A stretch of DNA of 64,000 nucleotides from Sphingobacterium tabacisoli. GTDB taxonomy: Bacteria; Bacteroidota; Bacteroidia; Sphingobacteriales; Sphingobacteriaceae. This document shows, piece after piece, positions 43,959 through 53,327 of the stretch. Positions within the stretch are counted from its first letter, which is position 1; every line of letters starts with the position of its first letter. A model generated the notes under the pieces. That model did not search any database. It was not told where the DNA came from and was given only the letters and a program-made list of their open reading frames with translations. The stretch covers positions 682,001-746,000 of the forward strand of contig NZ_JAEQMU010000001.1 in NCBI RefSeq assembly GCF_017908035.1, given 5' to 3'. The position numbers and the translations under genes are program-made.

Positions 43959-45125
43959 ATGGCAAACGATAGAAAATATTTGATTTTTGAAGATGTAAAG
44001 AACGATTCATCACTACGGGATATATTCGATGAATGCGTAACGGATATTTCGGAGGACCGGGCTAGAGTATCCAAAACGCGTAATCAGCCTGGCTATCCAT
44101 CCTATCCCTGCTTTAGAGTTCAGGGCCGCGAGATATTAATCAATGCCCTGCTTGAATATTATTTATTAAAAATTGGCGGTGCTGGTTTTGATTATGATAA
44201 AGCCGTTGCGTTCACTGAAAAAATGCGGAAACTTTGTGGTTGGAGCTGGGACGTCGACACCACGCTACGCTATTGGGTAGAGCGTACCGTACGGGCTCCG
44301 TTTTTCGAACAGGTCAAAAGCAAAGACGGTTATCCGGAATGGACGCTCAAGGCCGGCGAACCCAGTTGGCAGCTATCGGAGAGCTATTTGAGATTTGCGT
44401 GTTATATTGCCGTCTGTAATGTGAAATATAAAGGTGGTGATGGACAGTATGCAGCAGGCGAAATATTTAAACTAGTCACCGCTCTTGGCAGTAAGCTGCC
44501 GGCAGATTTAAAGAAAAACGGTTCAGGTGATCTATCGTTAGGAGTGAGACAATACAAAAGTGATATCGTAAACTGTTCCGCCAATGACGTATTTGCAACC
44601 ATCAAAATCAGTGTAAAGGAAGAAAGTGAAGAGGCCTATAGGCAGGTGCTCGGCTTCCTATGCCAGCTGTTATCTTTTAGTTTTCCAGCGTCTTATACCG
44701 TCAAATTCAGCAGTCCTGAAAAAAAATGGCTTCCCATCAGATCCCTCCCCAAAAAAGGCATCCATCAACTCTTTGCCAACGCTGTAAATTGGCCTTCCTT
44801 ACACCCTCAAATAGAGACATATGCAAAGCTAGCGATGAAAGAATTTGAATGGTATAACGACCTGGAGGCTGAGTATTGCGCTATGCCCGGTACCTTTGCC
44901 GTGTTTGCGTTAGGACTATTTGGTGATGAAACCTATCATCCACTCCTTTGCGATTATCTAGAACTTTGCGATGGCGAACATCAGAGCTTACAGGGGGATT
45001 TTGTACTGGCCTATATTGAAAAATACGGCTTCACCGAAAAGGGGCTTGAGCTGTATCAGCTTTGCGACCAGAATATCCAGCATTTACCTAAGAAACTAAG
45101 TGCCCTGTACGCGAAGCGGCAATAA
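43959..45125 (+). CDS. DUF6138-like protein
   Basis: 388 residues, cytosolic. Blocks such as QPGYPSYPCFRVQGREILIN, EKMRKLCGWSWDVDTTLRYW and GYPEWTLKAGEPSWQLSESY suggest DUF6138; I rate this as a good memory match, not proof. No catalytic motif is evident; mostly helical with a repeat-like C-terminal half. Frame is open to TTG 43893, but ATG 43959 is preferred. Divergent from the GHKL ATPase, 168 bp between starts. Confidence 0.75.
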   Translation: MANDRKYLIFEDVKNDSSLRDIFDECVTDISEDRARVSKTRNQPGYPSYPCFRVQGREILINALLEYYLLKIGGAGFDYDKAVAFTEKMRKLCGWSWDVDTTLRYWVERTVRAPFFEQVKSKDGYPEWTLKAGEPSWQLSESYLRFACYIAVCNVKYKGGDGQYAAGEIFKLVTALGSKLPADLKKNGSGDLSLGVRQYKSDIVNCSANDVFATIKISVKEESEEAYRQVLGFLCQLLSFSFPASYTVKFSSPEKKWLPIRSLPKKGIHQLFANAVNWPSLHPQIETYAKLAMKEFEWYNDLEAEYCAMPGTFAVFALGLFGDETYHPLLCDYLELCDGEHQSLQGDFVLAYIEKYGFTEKGLELYQLCDQNIQHLPKKLSALYAKRQ

Positions 45126-45212
45126 GGAAAGTTGATATTTAAATTAAATATGGAATCCGTCAAGATAAATCATCCTATTATTGATGACAGGTTTAATTTA
45201 AATATTTGCCCT

Positions 45213-45902
45213 ATGTATACAGACCTTTTTAGAGTAGCTCAAAGAGTATTATTGTTGATCATCTTTATCGTTCTTTCTTATGAAGGCAAGTCCCGGACAC
45301 TCAAGGACAGCCTGTTCGTCTTCATTGGCGAAAAAATAAGCTTAGAACGGGATAGGAACGATAAAATGTCAGGAATCGACACCATTATCAATGGACAGGA
45401 TACACTATTCAGCGGATGGCAGAGACTCAGTTTTAAATATGACGCCAAATACAGGATACTAGATAAAATCTACGGTGACTATGATAAAGATACCATAGAT
45501 TTCATTCTGTATGATCACGAAGGAAACCCCGAGGTTGCAGAGCATAATACCGTTATGGTCTTCGTATCAAAACATAACGGTGTTTTATATCACGAAACAT
45601 ACCAGTACTTTCCAATGTACATGACGACCGAGGGAAGGTGGGCCTCTCCATACTCGGTGCAGGATTATAATCACCCCTACAGAGACAGCATCACTGTGGA
45701 GCCAGAGATTATCCCCTTTAAAGATGAAGTCTATTTCTCCGTTATACATCTACATCCCGACAAGATAGCGAAGATCTACTCACCGCAATACTTTGAAATC
45801 AGAGATAGAAAGGCGTATACCAGATACGGCAACTATCCCGAAGATCTGTTTAAGCTAAAACTACAAACAGTACTAAAGGCGAGAGGTATTTACATCAATT
45901 AA
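45213..45902 (+). CDS. hypothetical exported/membrane protein, 229 aa
   Basis: Starts MYTDLFRVAQRVLLLIIFIV, a signal-anchor, then a mixed alpha/beta ectodomain (INGQDTLFSGWQRLSF, HETYQYFPMYMTTEGRWASP). Alternative start ATG 45150 adds 21 residues. No family recognised. Lies 87 bp (or 24 bp) after the DUF6138-like gene on the same strand, so possibly cotranscribed. Confidence 0.65.
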   Translation: MYTDLFRVAQRVLLLIIFIVLSYEGKSRTLKDSLFVFIGEKISLERDRNDKMSGIDTIINGQDTLFSGWQRLSFKYDAKYRILDKIYGDYDKDTIDFILYDHEGNPEVAEHNTVMVFVSKHNGVLYHETYQYFPMYMTTEGRWASPYSVQDYNHPYRDSITVEPEIIPFKDEVYFSVIHLHPDKIAKIYSPQYFEIRDRKAYTRYGNYPEDLFKLKLQTVLKARGIYIN

Positions 45903-45949
45903 AGAAGGTATCCCTGATCGACCGTTCGTCGGCATCGCTATCTTTTAAA

Positions 45950-46216
45950 AAAATGAGCGGTGTACCTGTTGAAATACTTGCATCACACATTTCATATAGC
46001 TACCAGTAGCTCCAATAAATAGTATTTCATAAAGATCCGGTTTAACGATATTATGGCCATCTTTAACATAAATATGAGTAAGCGTATTTTTCTTATACCG
46101 TAGTATTTCCTACGGCTTGTTGCACGCGTTTAAAAATTTACTGAATGCAAATGATTTTAACAGATAGATAGTCTAGCACTTCCGGTTCGAATCCTGCTAT
46201 CACGTGTTCAGAATAC
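45950..46216 (-). pseudogene. decayed fragment of a LytTR response regulator
   Basis: This segment aligns, on the same strand, with about residues 78-188 of the intact regulator at 49171-49848: for instance ATTTCATATAG, AAATAGTATTTCAT, CATCTTTAACRTAAATATGA and GCAAATG(A/G)TTTTAACAGATAG are shared. It has lost some 60-70 bp internally and shows several 1-2 bp indels, so no long reading frame remains. Both flanks are unrelated to the intact locus. It is a degenerate duplicate, not an active gene. The rest of the gap 45903-46295 shows nothing else. Confidence 0.85.
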
Positions 46217-46295
46217 GCAGCCTATCTTTTTGGATATTCAGTTCAAGCTATATCGATTAATTTTAATTATTAGTGTGTATGTCCTATATTAGAGA

Positions 46296-46781
46296 ATGGC
46301 TAAGTTCACAATTAGGAGTATCCTAGGGAATCTGTTCGTTACCTATATTTTCTTCCCGCTCTTTTACATCAGGAGCTACTGGGGCAATCTTATTAATCAA
46401 AACTATCAGGGAGCATATTTCCAGTCCGATTCCGTATACGCTTATTTAGATCGTATTTTTAACGGCTTTTTTCTTTTTTCCAATTTATTCTTACTTGGTT
46501 CTTTATTGCCCTATCACTTGATCAAGTATTATAAATTATATAAAATTCAGGATAGATACTATTTCAGTTCCTTGATGGCTTATATTTCAATTAATGTATT
46601 ATTGGTTCTTATCACAGGCTATGGGGGACTATTCCTGTCGGACATCGGAGGTGGTGATCATAATATTCCATTTCTTGTTACCTTAGTTGCTTTTTCTGCA
46701 ATAACCCATGGACTATTGTATCTATTCGTTGATCGCTATAGGACCGAAAAGACAGATAAAAAATCTTCGATAGTCAGATAA
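46296..46781 (+). CDS. four-helix membrane protein, paralogue A
   Basis: 161 residues, cytosolic N-terminus MAKFTIRSILGNLFVTYIFF, about four membrane helices, and conserved loops YLDRIFNGFFLFS, LLPYHLIKYYKLYKIQD and ITGYGGLFLSDIGGGDHN. About seven of ten residues match the gene at 61465, with one 25-nt identical DNA stretch. No named family. Start ATG 46296. Confidence 0.75.
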   Translation: MAKFTIRSILGNLFVTYIFFPLFYIRSYWGNLINQNYQGAYFQSDSVYAYLDRIFNGFFLFSNLFLLGSLLPYHLIKYYKLYKIQDRYYFSSLMAYISINVLLVLITGYGGLFLSDIGGGDHNIPFLVTLVAFSAITHGLLYLFVDRYRTEKTDKKSSIVR

Positions 46782-46870
46782 TTGATTAGGATTCAAACAA
46801 TCATATTATCGAGTTGTTATTTTAGCAAAGAGAAAAATAAACATGAAATATCCATGTAGCACATACACAT

Positions 46871-47611
46871 ATGAAATATCTAGTATTGTTACCCCTGTTA
46901 GTGGGAGCTATAACCGTGCAGGCACAGCTCCTTAAGCCCGTTACCTATACCGACGGTACGCAAAAACTCCATGGCATGGTCACTCCTTATGAAGCAAAGA
47001 ATATTCCAGGAGTACTAATTCTTCCCGCCTGGAAAGGTATAGACAATGAAGCCAAGGAGGCCGCTCAAGATCTTTCAAAAGAAGGATATATCGCTTTTAT
47101 TGCCGATATCTACGGAGAGGGGAATATACCTACAGACAATGCCGCGGCAGGCAAACTGGCCGGACAGTATAAGAATGATTACAAAGCTTATCAGCACCGT
47201 ATCCAACTCGCCTTGGATGCATTGATAAAACAAGGAGCCGATCCACAGAAGATTGCCGTGATCGGTTATTGTTTTGGAGGCACCGGTGCCCTTGAAGCCG
47301 CTAGGTGTGGACTTCCTGTACAGGGAGTAATCAGTATCCATGGCGGGTTAGCCCGTGCGGCAGACAGACCTATTTCGCCGATTAAGACTAAAGTCCTGGT
47401 TGAGCATCCTGCAGAAGACAAGTCCGTCAGCAAAGCCGACTACGATAACTTTATTATGGAGATGAATACCGCAAAAGCAGATTGGCAGATCATCACCTAT
47501 TCCCATTGTGGTCATACCTTTACCAACCCTGAGTCGGCCGATTATAATCCGCTGATGGCCCAGAGAGCCTGGAAACATACACTTCTGTTTTTAGATGAAT
47601 TATTAAAGTAA
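46871..47611 (+). CDS. dienelactone-hydrolase-family protein, exported
   Basis: 246 residues. Signal peptide up to VQAQ, then an alpha/beta hydrolase of the dienelactone hydrolase family with a Cys nucleophile, Cys134 (GYCFGGTGALEAA), Asp183 (HPAEDKSVS) and His215 (SHCGHTFTNP). Predicted periplasmic, so it is not the classical cytosolic aromatic-degradation enzyme. Only 4 bp separate it from the thioesterase gene. Start ATG 46871. Confidence 0.92.
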   Translation: MKYLVLLPLLVGAITVQAQLLKPVTYTDGTQKLHGMVTPYEAKNIPGVLILPAWKGIDNEAKEAAQDLSKEGYIAFIADIYGEGNIPTDNAAAGKLAGQYKNDYKAYQHRIQLALDALIKQGADPQKIAVIGYCFGGTGALEAARCGLPVQGVISIHGGLARAADRPISPIKTKVLVEHPAEDKSVSKADYDNFIMEMNTAKADWQIITYSHCGHTFTNPESADYNPLMAQRAWKHTLLFLDELLK

Positions 47612-47615
47612 CGAA

Positions 47616-48005
47616 ATGCAGTATATACATACGATAGAAATTAAAGTAAGTGCCGATCATCTAGATCACAATAATCATGTCAATAATGTGCAGTTTGTCA
47701 ATTGGGTAGAGCAGGCCGCCGCCGAACACTGGGATATCCTAAAAGTTGAAACGCCCTACGAAAGCGATTATTGGGTTCTATACGACCATCATATTCAGTA
47801 TAAGAAACAGGTTTTTCTAGGTGATACAATCCTGGTTAAAACCTATCCTGAGCCCCCCGAAGGAGTCAAACAGCCACGAAAGGTCGAGTTTTATGTCAAT
47901 GATAAGCTCATGGTAGACTCCCGTACACTATGGGTGCTGTGCGATAGCGAGACTAACAAGGTACGTAGGCTCGGAGCTGACTGGTTAGCGCGTTATGGTT
48001 TTTGA
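47616..48005 (+). CDS. acyl-CoA thioesterase, hotdog fold (YbgC-like)
   Basis: 129 residues, 4-hydroxybenzoyl-CoA thioesterase-type hotdog protein: ADHLDHNNHVNNVQFVNWVE with catalytic Asp17, and the YKKQVFLGDTILVKT strand. Cytosolic. Shares a transcript with the dienelactone-hydrolase-like gene 4 bp upstream, though the two proteins sit in different compartments. Confidence 0.9.
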   Translation: MQYIHTIEIKVSADHLDHNNHVNNVQFVNWVEQAAAEHWDILKVETPYESDYWVLYDHHIQYKKQVFLGDTILVKTYPEPPEGVKQPRKVEFYVNDKLMVDSRTLWVLCDSETNKVRRLGADWLARYGF

Positions 48006-48207
48006 GAGGCTAATGATAGAAAAGCCTTCATATTCAATAAATATTTTAGCCAACCTGTTCTATTGCGGAAAATAGCTTGTTAAAATTAAAGCTCAGCGAA
48101 TTTGAGGGAGTTTTTAAAAGAAGAGACCGAATTACACGTTGTCTTCGAAAATAGCCAAAAACAGGGATAAAAAAGATAGATATAAGTTACGAATTTTGTA
48201 TTTAAGA

Positions 48208-48215
48208 TAGTTTTG
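48208..48215 (+). promoter_or_regulatory. TAGTTTTG -7 element upstream of the lipoprotein gene
   Basis: Exact TAnnTTTG, 57 bp before ATG 48273, with no -33 TTG at standard distance (TTA 18 nt upstream). The 267-bp gap 48006-48272 shows nothing else. Confidence 0.35.
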
Positions 48216-48272
48216 ATTCCAGATTAAAAGCAAGTAAAACTATAAGCAAATACAACTAAAATTTATACGTAA

Positions 48273-48887
48273 ATGAATTTATCTTATTTTAAAATGGCAA
48301 CTATATGTGCCACGTTAACCTTTTCTGTGGGCATGACAACCCTTGTTTCCTGCAATCAACCCAAAAAAGGAACCGGCGATGAAAAAGCAAATGCCAATAC
48401 ATCAAATGTAGAAAGCCCGCTTTCCGATTCGTTAAAAGTAGAAAATCTGGCACTAGACCTCAAGAAATTAAAACCTTTAGGCGAGGCTGAATTTAAAGCC
48501 AAGTTCAGTAAAACGTTCAATGGTTTTCAACTTACCGACGTACAAGCTTATGAGGACAACGAAAAAGGTTCATCGGCTTATGCAATGTATGAAAACGGTG
48601 AAAAACACATTTATCTTTCGATAGCTGATGGAGCAGGTGCAGGTGCAGAAAAGGTGAGAGAAAATATGATAAGCTACCTCGAAATAAAGAAAGATGTACA
48701 ACCCCGCGATAAAACTACCATTATAGAGTACAAAGGCTGGCAGTCATTTTTTGACGAGAGTATGTTTGAGAGTGATAAGATGACGGCTATTCATTACCTA
48801 GAAGGCAACAGGTATAATGTTGTAGCTCAGGGCACCGGCGTTACCCTCGACGAGATGAAAAGCTTTTTAGATAAATTAAGCTTATAA
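48273..48887 (+). CDS. hypothetical lipoprotein, 204 aa
   Basis: Lipoprotein signal MATICATLTFSVGMTTLVSC (lipobox LVSC). A linker rich in Lys, Gly and Asn leads to an alpha/beta domain with AEFKAKFSKTFNGFQLTDVQ, a Gly-rich AGAGAEKVRENM and YNVVAQGTGVTLDEMKSFLD. No family recognised. Monocistronic; the 283-bp gap that follows (48888-49170) has no supportable feature. Confidence 0.75.
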   Translation: MNLSYFKMATICATLTFSVGMTTLVSCNQPKKGTGDEKANANTSNVESPLSDSLKVENLALDLKKLKPLGEAEFKAKFSKTFNGFQLTDVQAYEDNEKGSSAYAMYENGEKHIYLSIADGAGAGAEKVRENMISYLEIKKDVQPRDKTTIIEYKGWQSFFDESMFESDKMTAIHYLEGNRYNVVAQGTGVTLDEMKSFLDKLSL

Positions 48888-49170
48888 TTGCGGAAATCTA
48901 TATTCTGTGTTGTTGTCTATTATCTATAAATCGGCTTTGCAGATCATACAGATTTAGATGGCAACACTGTTTTACGCAGCAGTTTTCATCATCAGCTTCT
49001 TTCAGACAATATAGTCTAACTTTGCCATGTAGTGCGTTAATAACAGATCTATTACGGACTCCATATCAATTTTTCGCACAGTGTGCAGAAAATGTTTTCA
49101 TTACTTTCACATTCCTGTACAAGACAGGACTACTTATCTTTGAGTACAGAGTTTCTGTTTGATAAAATAA

Positions 49171-49848
49171 TTACAGCAGAACAGTGTTTTTGATTGTACT
49201 GCCATACGAAGCACTTATTGGAACTACATGAGACGCTATTGATAGCTGATGGCGTTCTATTTTTGAAACTTTCCCAAGGTTAACGATAAAAGAGCGGTGC
49301 ACTTGTTGGAATCTCTCCCCCGGTAGTTGTTCCATAATTTCTTTGATAGTCGATCGAGTCAGAATTTCAGCCGTCTGCGTTACATATTTCATATAGTTGC
49401 CCGTAGCCTCTATAAATAGTATTTCATCAAAGTCTAACTTTACAATATTATAACCATCTTTAACGTAAATATGAGACGATATCTTTCGCTTAGACTGTAA
49501 TATATCATACGCCTTGTTGCACGTTTTCAGAAATCTGCCAAATGCAAATGGTTTTAACAGATAGTCCAACGCTTCCAGCTCGAATCCCGTTACTGCATGT
49601 TCAGAATAAGCCGTGGTAAAGACCAATATAGGTTTGCGGACCAAACTATCGTAAAAATCAATCCCCGATATATCTGGCATCCTAATGTCCAGAAATAATA
49701 GATCTACCTCATTTTTATTTAGATACTCTATCGCTTCAAAAGCATTCACAAACGTAGCATCCAACTGTAAAAACGAAACCTTGGCTGCGTAATTTTTTAT
49801 GATATCCAATGCAATGGGTTCATCATCAATTGCTATCGCTTTAATCAT
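49171..49848 (-). CDS. LytTR-family response regulator
   Basis: 225 residues. Receiver about 1-115: acidic pocket IDDEP, phosphoacceptor Asp54 (LLFLDIRMPDISG), Thr (VFTTAYSEHA), Lys (DYLLKPF). LytTR domain about 125-222 (EILFIEATGNYMKYVTQTAE, FQQVHRSFIVNLGKVSKIER). Encoded 2 bp after the kinase gene, so cotranscribed. A decayed paralogous fragment lies at 45950-46216. Confidence 0.94.
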   Translation of the reverse strand: MIKAIAIDDEPIALDIIKNYAAKVSFLQLDATFVNAFEAIEYLNKNEVDLLFLDIRMPDISGIDFYDSLVRKPILVFTTAYSEHAVTGFELEALDYLLKPFAFGRFLKTCNKAYDILQSKRKISSHIYVKDGYNIVKLDFDEILFIEATGNYMKYVTQTAEILTRSTIKEIMEQLPGERFQQVHRSFIVNLGKVSKIERHQLSIASHVVPISASYGSTIKNTVLL

Positions 49849-49850
49849 CG

Positions 49851-51269
49851 TTATTGGTCTTTATCGAGATTTAACGTTAAAAATACAAAAAATTCAGAAT
49901 TAGTTTTCTCGATGTGGAGCTCATGCATTCCATTGTAGACCATATGCAGTCTACTTTTTACATTATCTAGGCCGATTCCCGATTTGTTCTGTTCCATATC
50001 AGTCGCTGGGCCGGCATGTATACTGTTGTACACACTAAGTTTTACAGAACCACCCTCTACATAGAGTTGAATTCTTATCCAAGAAGGATTATTTAGGCTT
50101 ATGCCATGTTTGAATGCATTTTCGATAAAAGGGATGAGCAACATCGGGGCAATTTGCAGATTTTCCAACGTATCCTCAGGTAGATCGATTGAGATCTGAA
50201 TCGAAGGTAGGTCCGCTATACGCAATTGCTGAAGATCTATATACTCTTTTATATAAGCTATCTCCCGCGCCAGTAAGATGGTATCCTGTTGATTTTCATG
50301 TAGCATAAATCGCATCATGTCCCCAAGTTTCTGGATACCCGAAGCAGTTTTTTCTGCTTTTTCTTGGAGAGCCAGTCCAAATAACGTATTCATCGCATTA
50401 AAGAGAAAGTGCGGGTTTATCTGTGCTTGTAATAGTTTAAGATCCGCAGCCGTCCTTCCCAGTTCCTTCCGTAATCCTACGATCTGAAAGCGTTGTTTCT
50501 TGTCGTGATTATAAAATACATGTACAAACCATGTTAGTAAAGCACCTAATATAATACAAAAGACAATATTAAAGCCGTCAAAAGTATTATAACTATAGCT
50601 GAGATTTTTTAATGCCATTTCCATCAAGCTAGAAAACACTAATACACAGATTAGATTAATCAGAGCAGATAGCACTATAGCTACGGTTTTTGGACTTTTA
50701 TTTCCATCCAAATAGGGGAGAAGGTAATAATTATGTGAGGCAAATACTACATAGCAAAAAGGAATGGAAAATGCGGCCAGTGTGCATATATATTCATTGA
50801 CACGGAAAGCAATCGGTATCAGCAGAAACATCCCCACCACAAGGGATATTAAAAAATCCCTTACCGTTTTTGCAACGATCGAGTTGTTTTTTGATAAACT
50901 GTTTAATCGGGATATAATCGTTTTTATCCCCGTGTATATTAGCAATGCTAACATCAGCAATCCTGCCACTACAAATGGAGGAGCCAGCTTATAAGGAGGC
51001 AATTGATATATCGACTGTATGACATAATGAAGAGATGACTGTATCAAAAAGATACATGTTATCCAGATCAGCCACTTGGTCATTTTTTGCGCAGAGAAAA
51101 AAAATGGATACACATACAATAAATAAAAACTTACAGTCACATACCCAATAAACAGGTGAAGCTGTAGAGCTACCTGTTCTACTTTATTGAAAGTATTGCT
51201 CGCTATCACTACTAGTATAAAGAGATATACAGTAGTAAGCAAGAAAAATTCTATCCAACGTTGTTTCAT
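49851..51269 (-). CDS. LytS/YehU-type sensor histidine kinase
   Basis: 472 residues. About seven membrane helices occupy residues 8-250, then the kinase module: His287 in QAQINPHFLFNAMNTLFGLA, and a HATPase domain (LLIPFIENAFKHGISLNNPS, GIGLDNVKSRLHMVYNG). It signals to the LytTR regulator 2 bp downstream. The larger membrane part than in the first pair suggests a different stimulus. Start ATG 51269. Confidence 0.93.
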   Translation of the reverse strand: MKQRWIEFFLLTTVYLFILVVIASNTFNKVEQVALQLHLFIGYVTVSFYLLYVYPFFFSAQKMTKWLIWITCIFLIQSSLHYVIQSIYQLPPYKLAPPFVVAGLLMLALLIYTGIKTIISRLNSLSKNNSIVAKTVRDFLISLVVGMFLLIPIAFRVNEYICTLAAFSIPFCYVVFASHNYYLLPYLDGNKSPKTVAIVLSALINLICVLVFSSLMEMALKNLSYSYNTFDGFNIVFCIILGALLTWFVHVFYNHDKKQRFQIVGLRKELGRTAADLKLLQAQINPHFLFNAMNTLFGLALQEKAEKTASGIQKLGDMMRFMLHENQQDTILLAREIAYIKEYIDLQQLRIADLPSIQISIDLPEDTLENLQIAPMLLIPFIENAFKHGISLNNPSWIRIQLYVEGGSVKLSVYNSIHAGPATDMEQNKSGIGLDNVKSRLHMVYNGMHELHIEKTNSEFFVFLTLNLDKDQ

Positions 51270-51577
51270 AATTTAATCCTTTAGTTTAGTTTTCTAAATA
51301 TTTACACAAGAATAAATAGAAGTGTAGTCTATTCAAATTAAATGTGATGGACAGTATGTTTTCTGTGATGAATTACATTTTGCCTTTCATCCCATATCTA
51401 TAAGATTGATTAAACTATATTAGTTTATGATCATACTCCTGCAGGACCTATGCTGTATAATGTCTATTTGTTTCCTTACTGGACTTCTCTTTAGGGGCAG
51501 TATAACTACATTTTCTGGAAAGAGGCGTTAACTGCTGTATTATCCACTTCAACTATTGAAGGGCCAGAGCCCAGGTA
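51270..51577. other. 308-bp intergenic region with a short palindrome
   Basis: Contains TAAACTA-TAT-TAGTTTA at 51411-51427 (perfect 7-bp arms), a possible operator or weak hairpin upstream of the kinase gene. No promoter consensus or ORF found. Confidence 0.4.
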
Positions 51578-52534
51578 TCAATTATTTTGTTTTCTTAAAA
51601 ACGACTCCAGCTCTGCTACAATCCGCTTAGATTGCGTATGATGCAGATAATGAGAGCCGGGCAATAAGATCAGTTTTCCTTTATCCACGCTATTGGCTTG
51701 CTCTTGGTGCAGTTCTGTCCAGCCTTTGACTGGTGAGTTTTCGTCTGCAAATAATAAAACCGGCAAATCCTTCGGGAAGGCCAGTTTTTGAGCATCTTTA
51801 AAACTAGCACTCAATGATGTTGCTTCCCTGTTCAACGTTTTGTTTCCGGTTACTTTCATCGTAATCATGTGTTCTTGTTCCAAGCGATGTGCTTCAGATT
51901 CATCTTTAGGTTTTTCATTTCCCGAAAACTTCAAAATTGCACGCACTACACCTGCTTTGGCCAAAAAATCCAAAGGTGCCGAATTATAACCCGGCCACGG
52001 TTGCGTGGGTACACTGGTATCGATACCTACAAAAGCCGTTGCTTTACCTGGATATTTGTTGATATATGCTAAGCTGTAAAGCCCTGCAATGGAATGCCCC
52101 ATCAATATAAAATGATCTAGATTCAATTGCTTCACCACTTCGTTTATTTCTTCCGCCATATTATTCAAACTGCGTTCACGGTTTGTTCCACTGCTCAATC
52201 CATAACCAAAAGGTTCAATCGTGATCACCGTATACTTTTTGTCCAATTCCCTGATTAACGGTTCGAAATCCAATCTAGGGCTTGCCGTTCCGAATCCGGT
52301 GAGTAATACAATAGTGTCTGCACCGTGTCCATCCATTGTTGTATTCATTGTTCCGTCAAAAACCTTTATTTTTTGACCATAATCTTCGATTTTATCGGCT
52401 TCGCTGCTTAAATTGATTCGATGAATCACGAATGTCGTAACGAGTAGGAGAGCGACTATTGCTACAATTCCGATAATTGTTTTCAAGAATATTTTTGATA
52501 CCCTCTTTATGAGCGAAGGACGGTTTTTATCCAT
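51578..52534 (-). CDS. membrane-anchored alpha/beta hydrolase
   Basis: 318 residues. Basic N-terminus and a membrane segment (ISP-free helix FLKTIIGIVAIVALLLVTTFV, about 13-33), then an alpha/beta hydrolase: TIVLLTGFGTASPRLDF (oxyanion region), nucleophile motif GHSIAGL, and a C-terminal LPGSHYLHHTQ His. Likely a periplasmic-face or cytosolic serine hydrolase of unknown substrate. Start ATG 52534. Confidence 0.88.
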   Translation of the reverse strand: MDKNRPSLIKRVSKIFLKTIIGIVAIVALLLVTTFVIHRINLSSEADKIEDYGQKIKVFDGTMNTTMDGHGADTIVLLTGFGTASPRLDFEPLIRELDKKYTVITIEPFGYGLSSGTNRERSLNNMAEEINEVVKQLNLDHFILMGHSIAGLYSLAYINKYPGKATAFVGIDTSVPTQPWPGYNSAPLDFLAKAGVVRAILKFSGNEKPKDESEAHRLEQEHMITMKVTGNKTLNREATSLSASFKDAQKLAFPKDLPVLLFADENSPVKGWTELHQEQANSVDKGKLILLPGSHYLHHTQSKRIVAELESFLRKQNN

Positions 52535-52646
52535 TATTTTTGATTTCGATATGATTTTACATCATTACAGCGTCACTACTTAATCGCACCAGTATTTCGG
52601 GTCACCTCAGCATAGCTATTCGCAAACCCCTTGTTGTCGAGTGATT

Positions 52647-53087
52647 TTATTTAAAATACGTTAAACTATCTTTTGCATTTTCGATGATGTTTTCCGGATA
52701 TTCATTGCTCAATGATATTTTCTTCATTAGGTCAAAATATACCTGAAAATTCGGGTTATTTCTGTCGTTAATCAACCTATGCAATAAATGAAGCGTAAAC
52801 TCGGTAGGCTTTCTTTCAATTGATGCTAATAGCAATTCTTCATATCCCTTTTTGTAATGATTTTCCAGAAAACTTCCTAGCGGTCCAGGTCCACCAAAGT
52901 CAATGTCAGGGCTACGTTCGATAAGCAAAAGAATCGGCTCAACTGCGTCAAAACTATTCTCTAATTCATCCAATTCCTCAGTGACCTCATAAGCCGGATC
53001 AATAAAGTCATATTTATTTCCTGTTTCTTCCGCCTTTTTTATATAAGTTTCAAGTCGGTCGATGATACTCTTAATCTGTTCTGTCAT
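52647..53087 (-). CDS. hypothetical helical protein, immunity-like
   Basis: 146 residues, acidic, all-helical, with HEAT-like helix pairs. The block SPDIDFGGPGPLGSFLENHY followed by YEELLLASIERKPTEFTLHL recurs in small orphan proteins that I associate with immunity clusters, but I cannot name the family. Start ATG 53087. Isolated, 112 bp before the alpha/beta hydrolase gene, same direction. Confidence 0.65.
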   Translation of the reverse strand: MTEQIKSIIDRLETYIKKAEETGNKYDFIDPAYEVTEELDELENSFDAVEPILLLIERSPDIDFGGPGPLGSFLENHYKKGYEELLLASIERKPTEFTLHLLHRLINDRNNPNFQVYFDLMKKISLSNEYPENIIENAKDSLTYFK

Positions 53088-53327
53088 AGTTCTTTTTTTA
53101 AGCGTCGCTTTACGTTCGGTTGACCTTACGGGCTAACAGCTGCATTTGCGAAACTAATATACAAAAACCTTAGTTAATTCAGACCTATAGACGAAATGCT
53201 TATAAATTCATCTAACACCCTCATAATAGACCTGTGACAGAACAGTAGAGAAACCGCTATTTTCAGGGATATTCTTATCGGTTGATTTGCATTATCTTTA
53301 ATGCTAATATTCATACCTGTATTCGAA

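Noticed and set aside
46184..46194. GGTTCGAATCC, resembling the T-arm of a tRNA
   Set aside because: It lies inside the decayed LytTR regulator and aligns with its coding sequence; no acceptor stem or anticodon arm can be folded around it.
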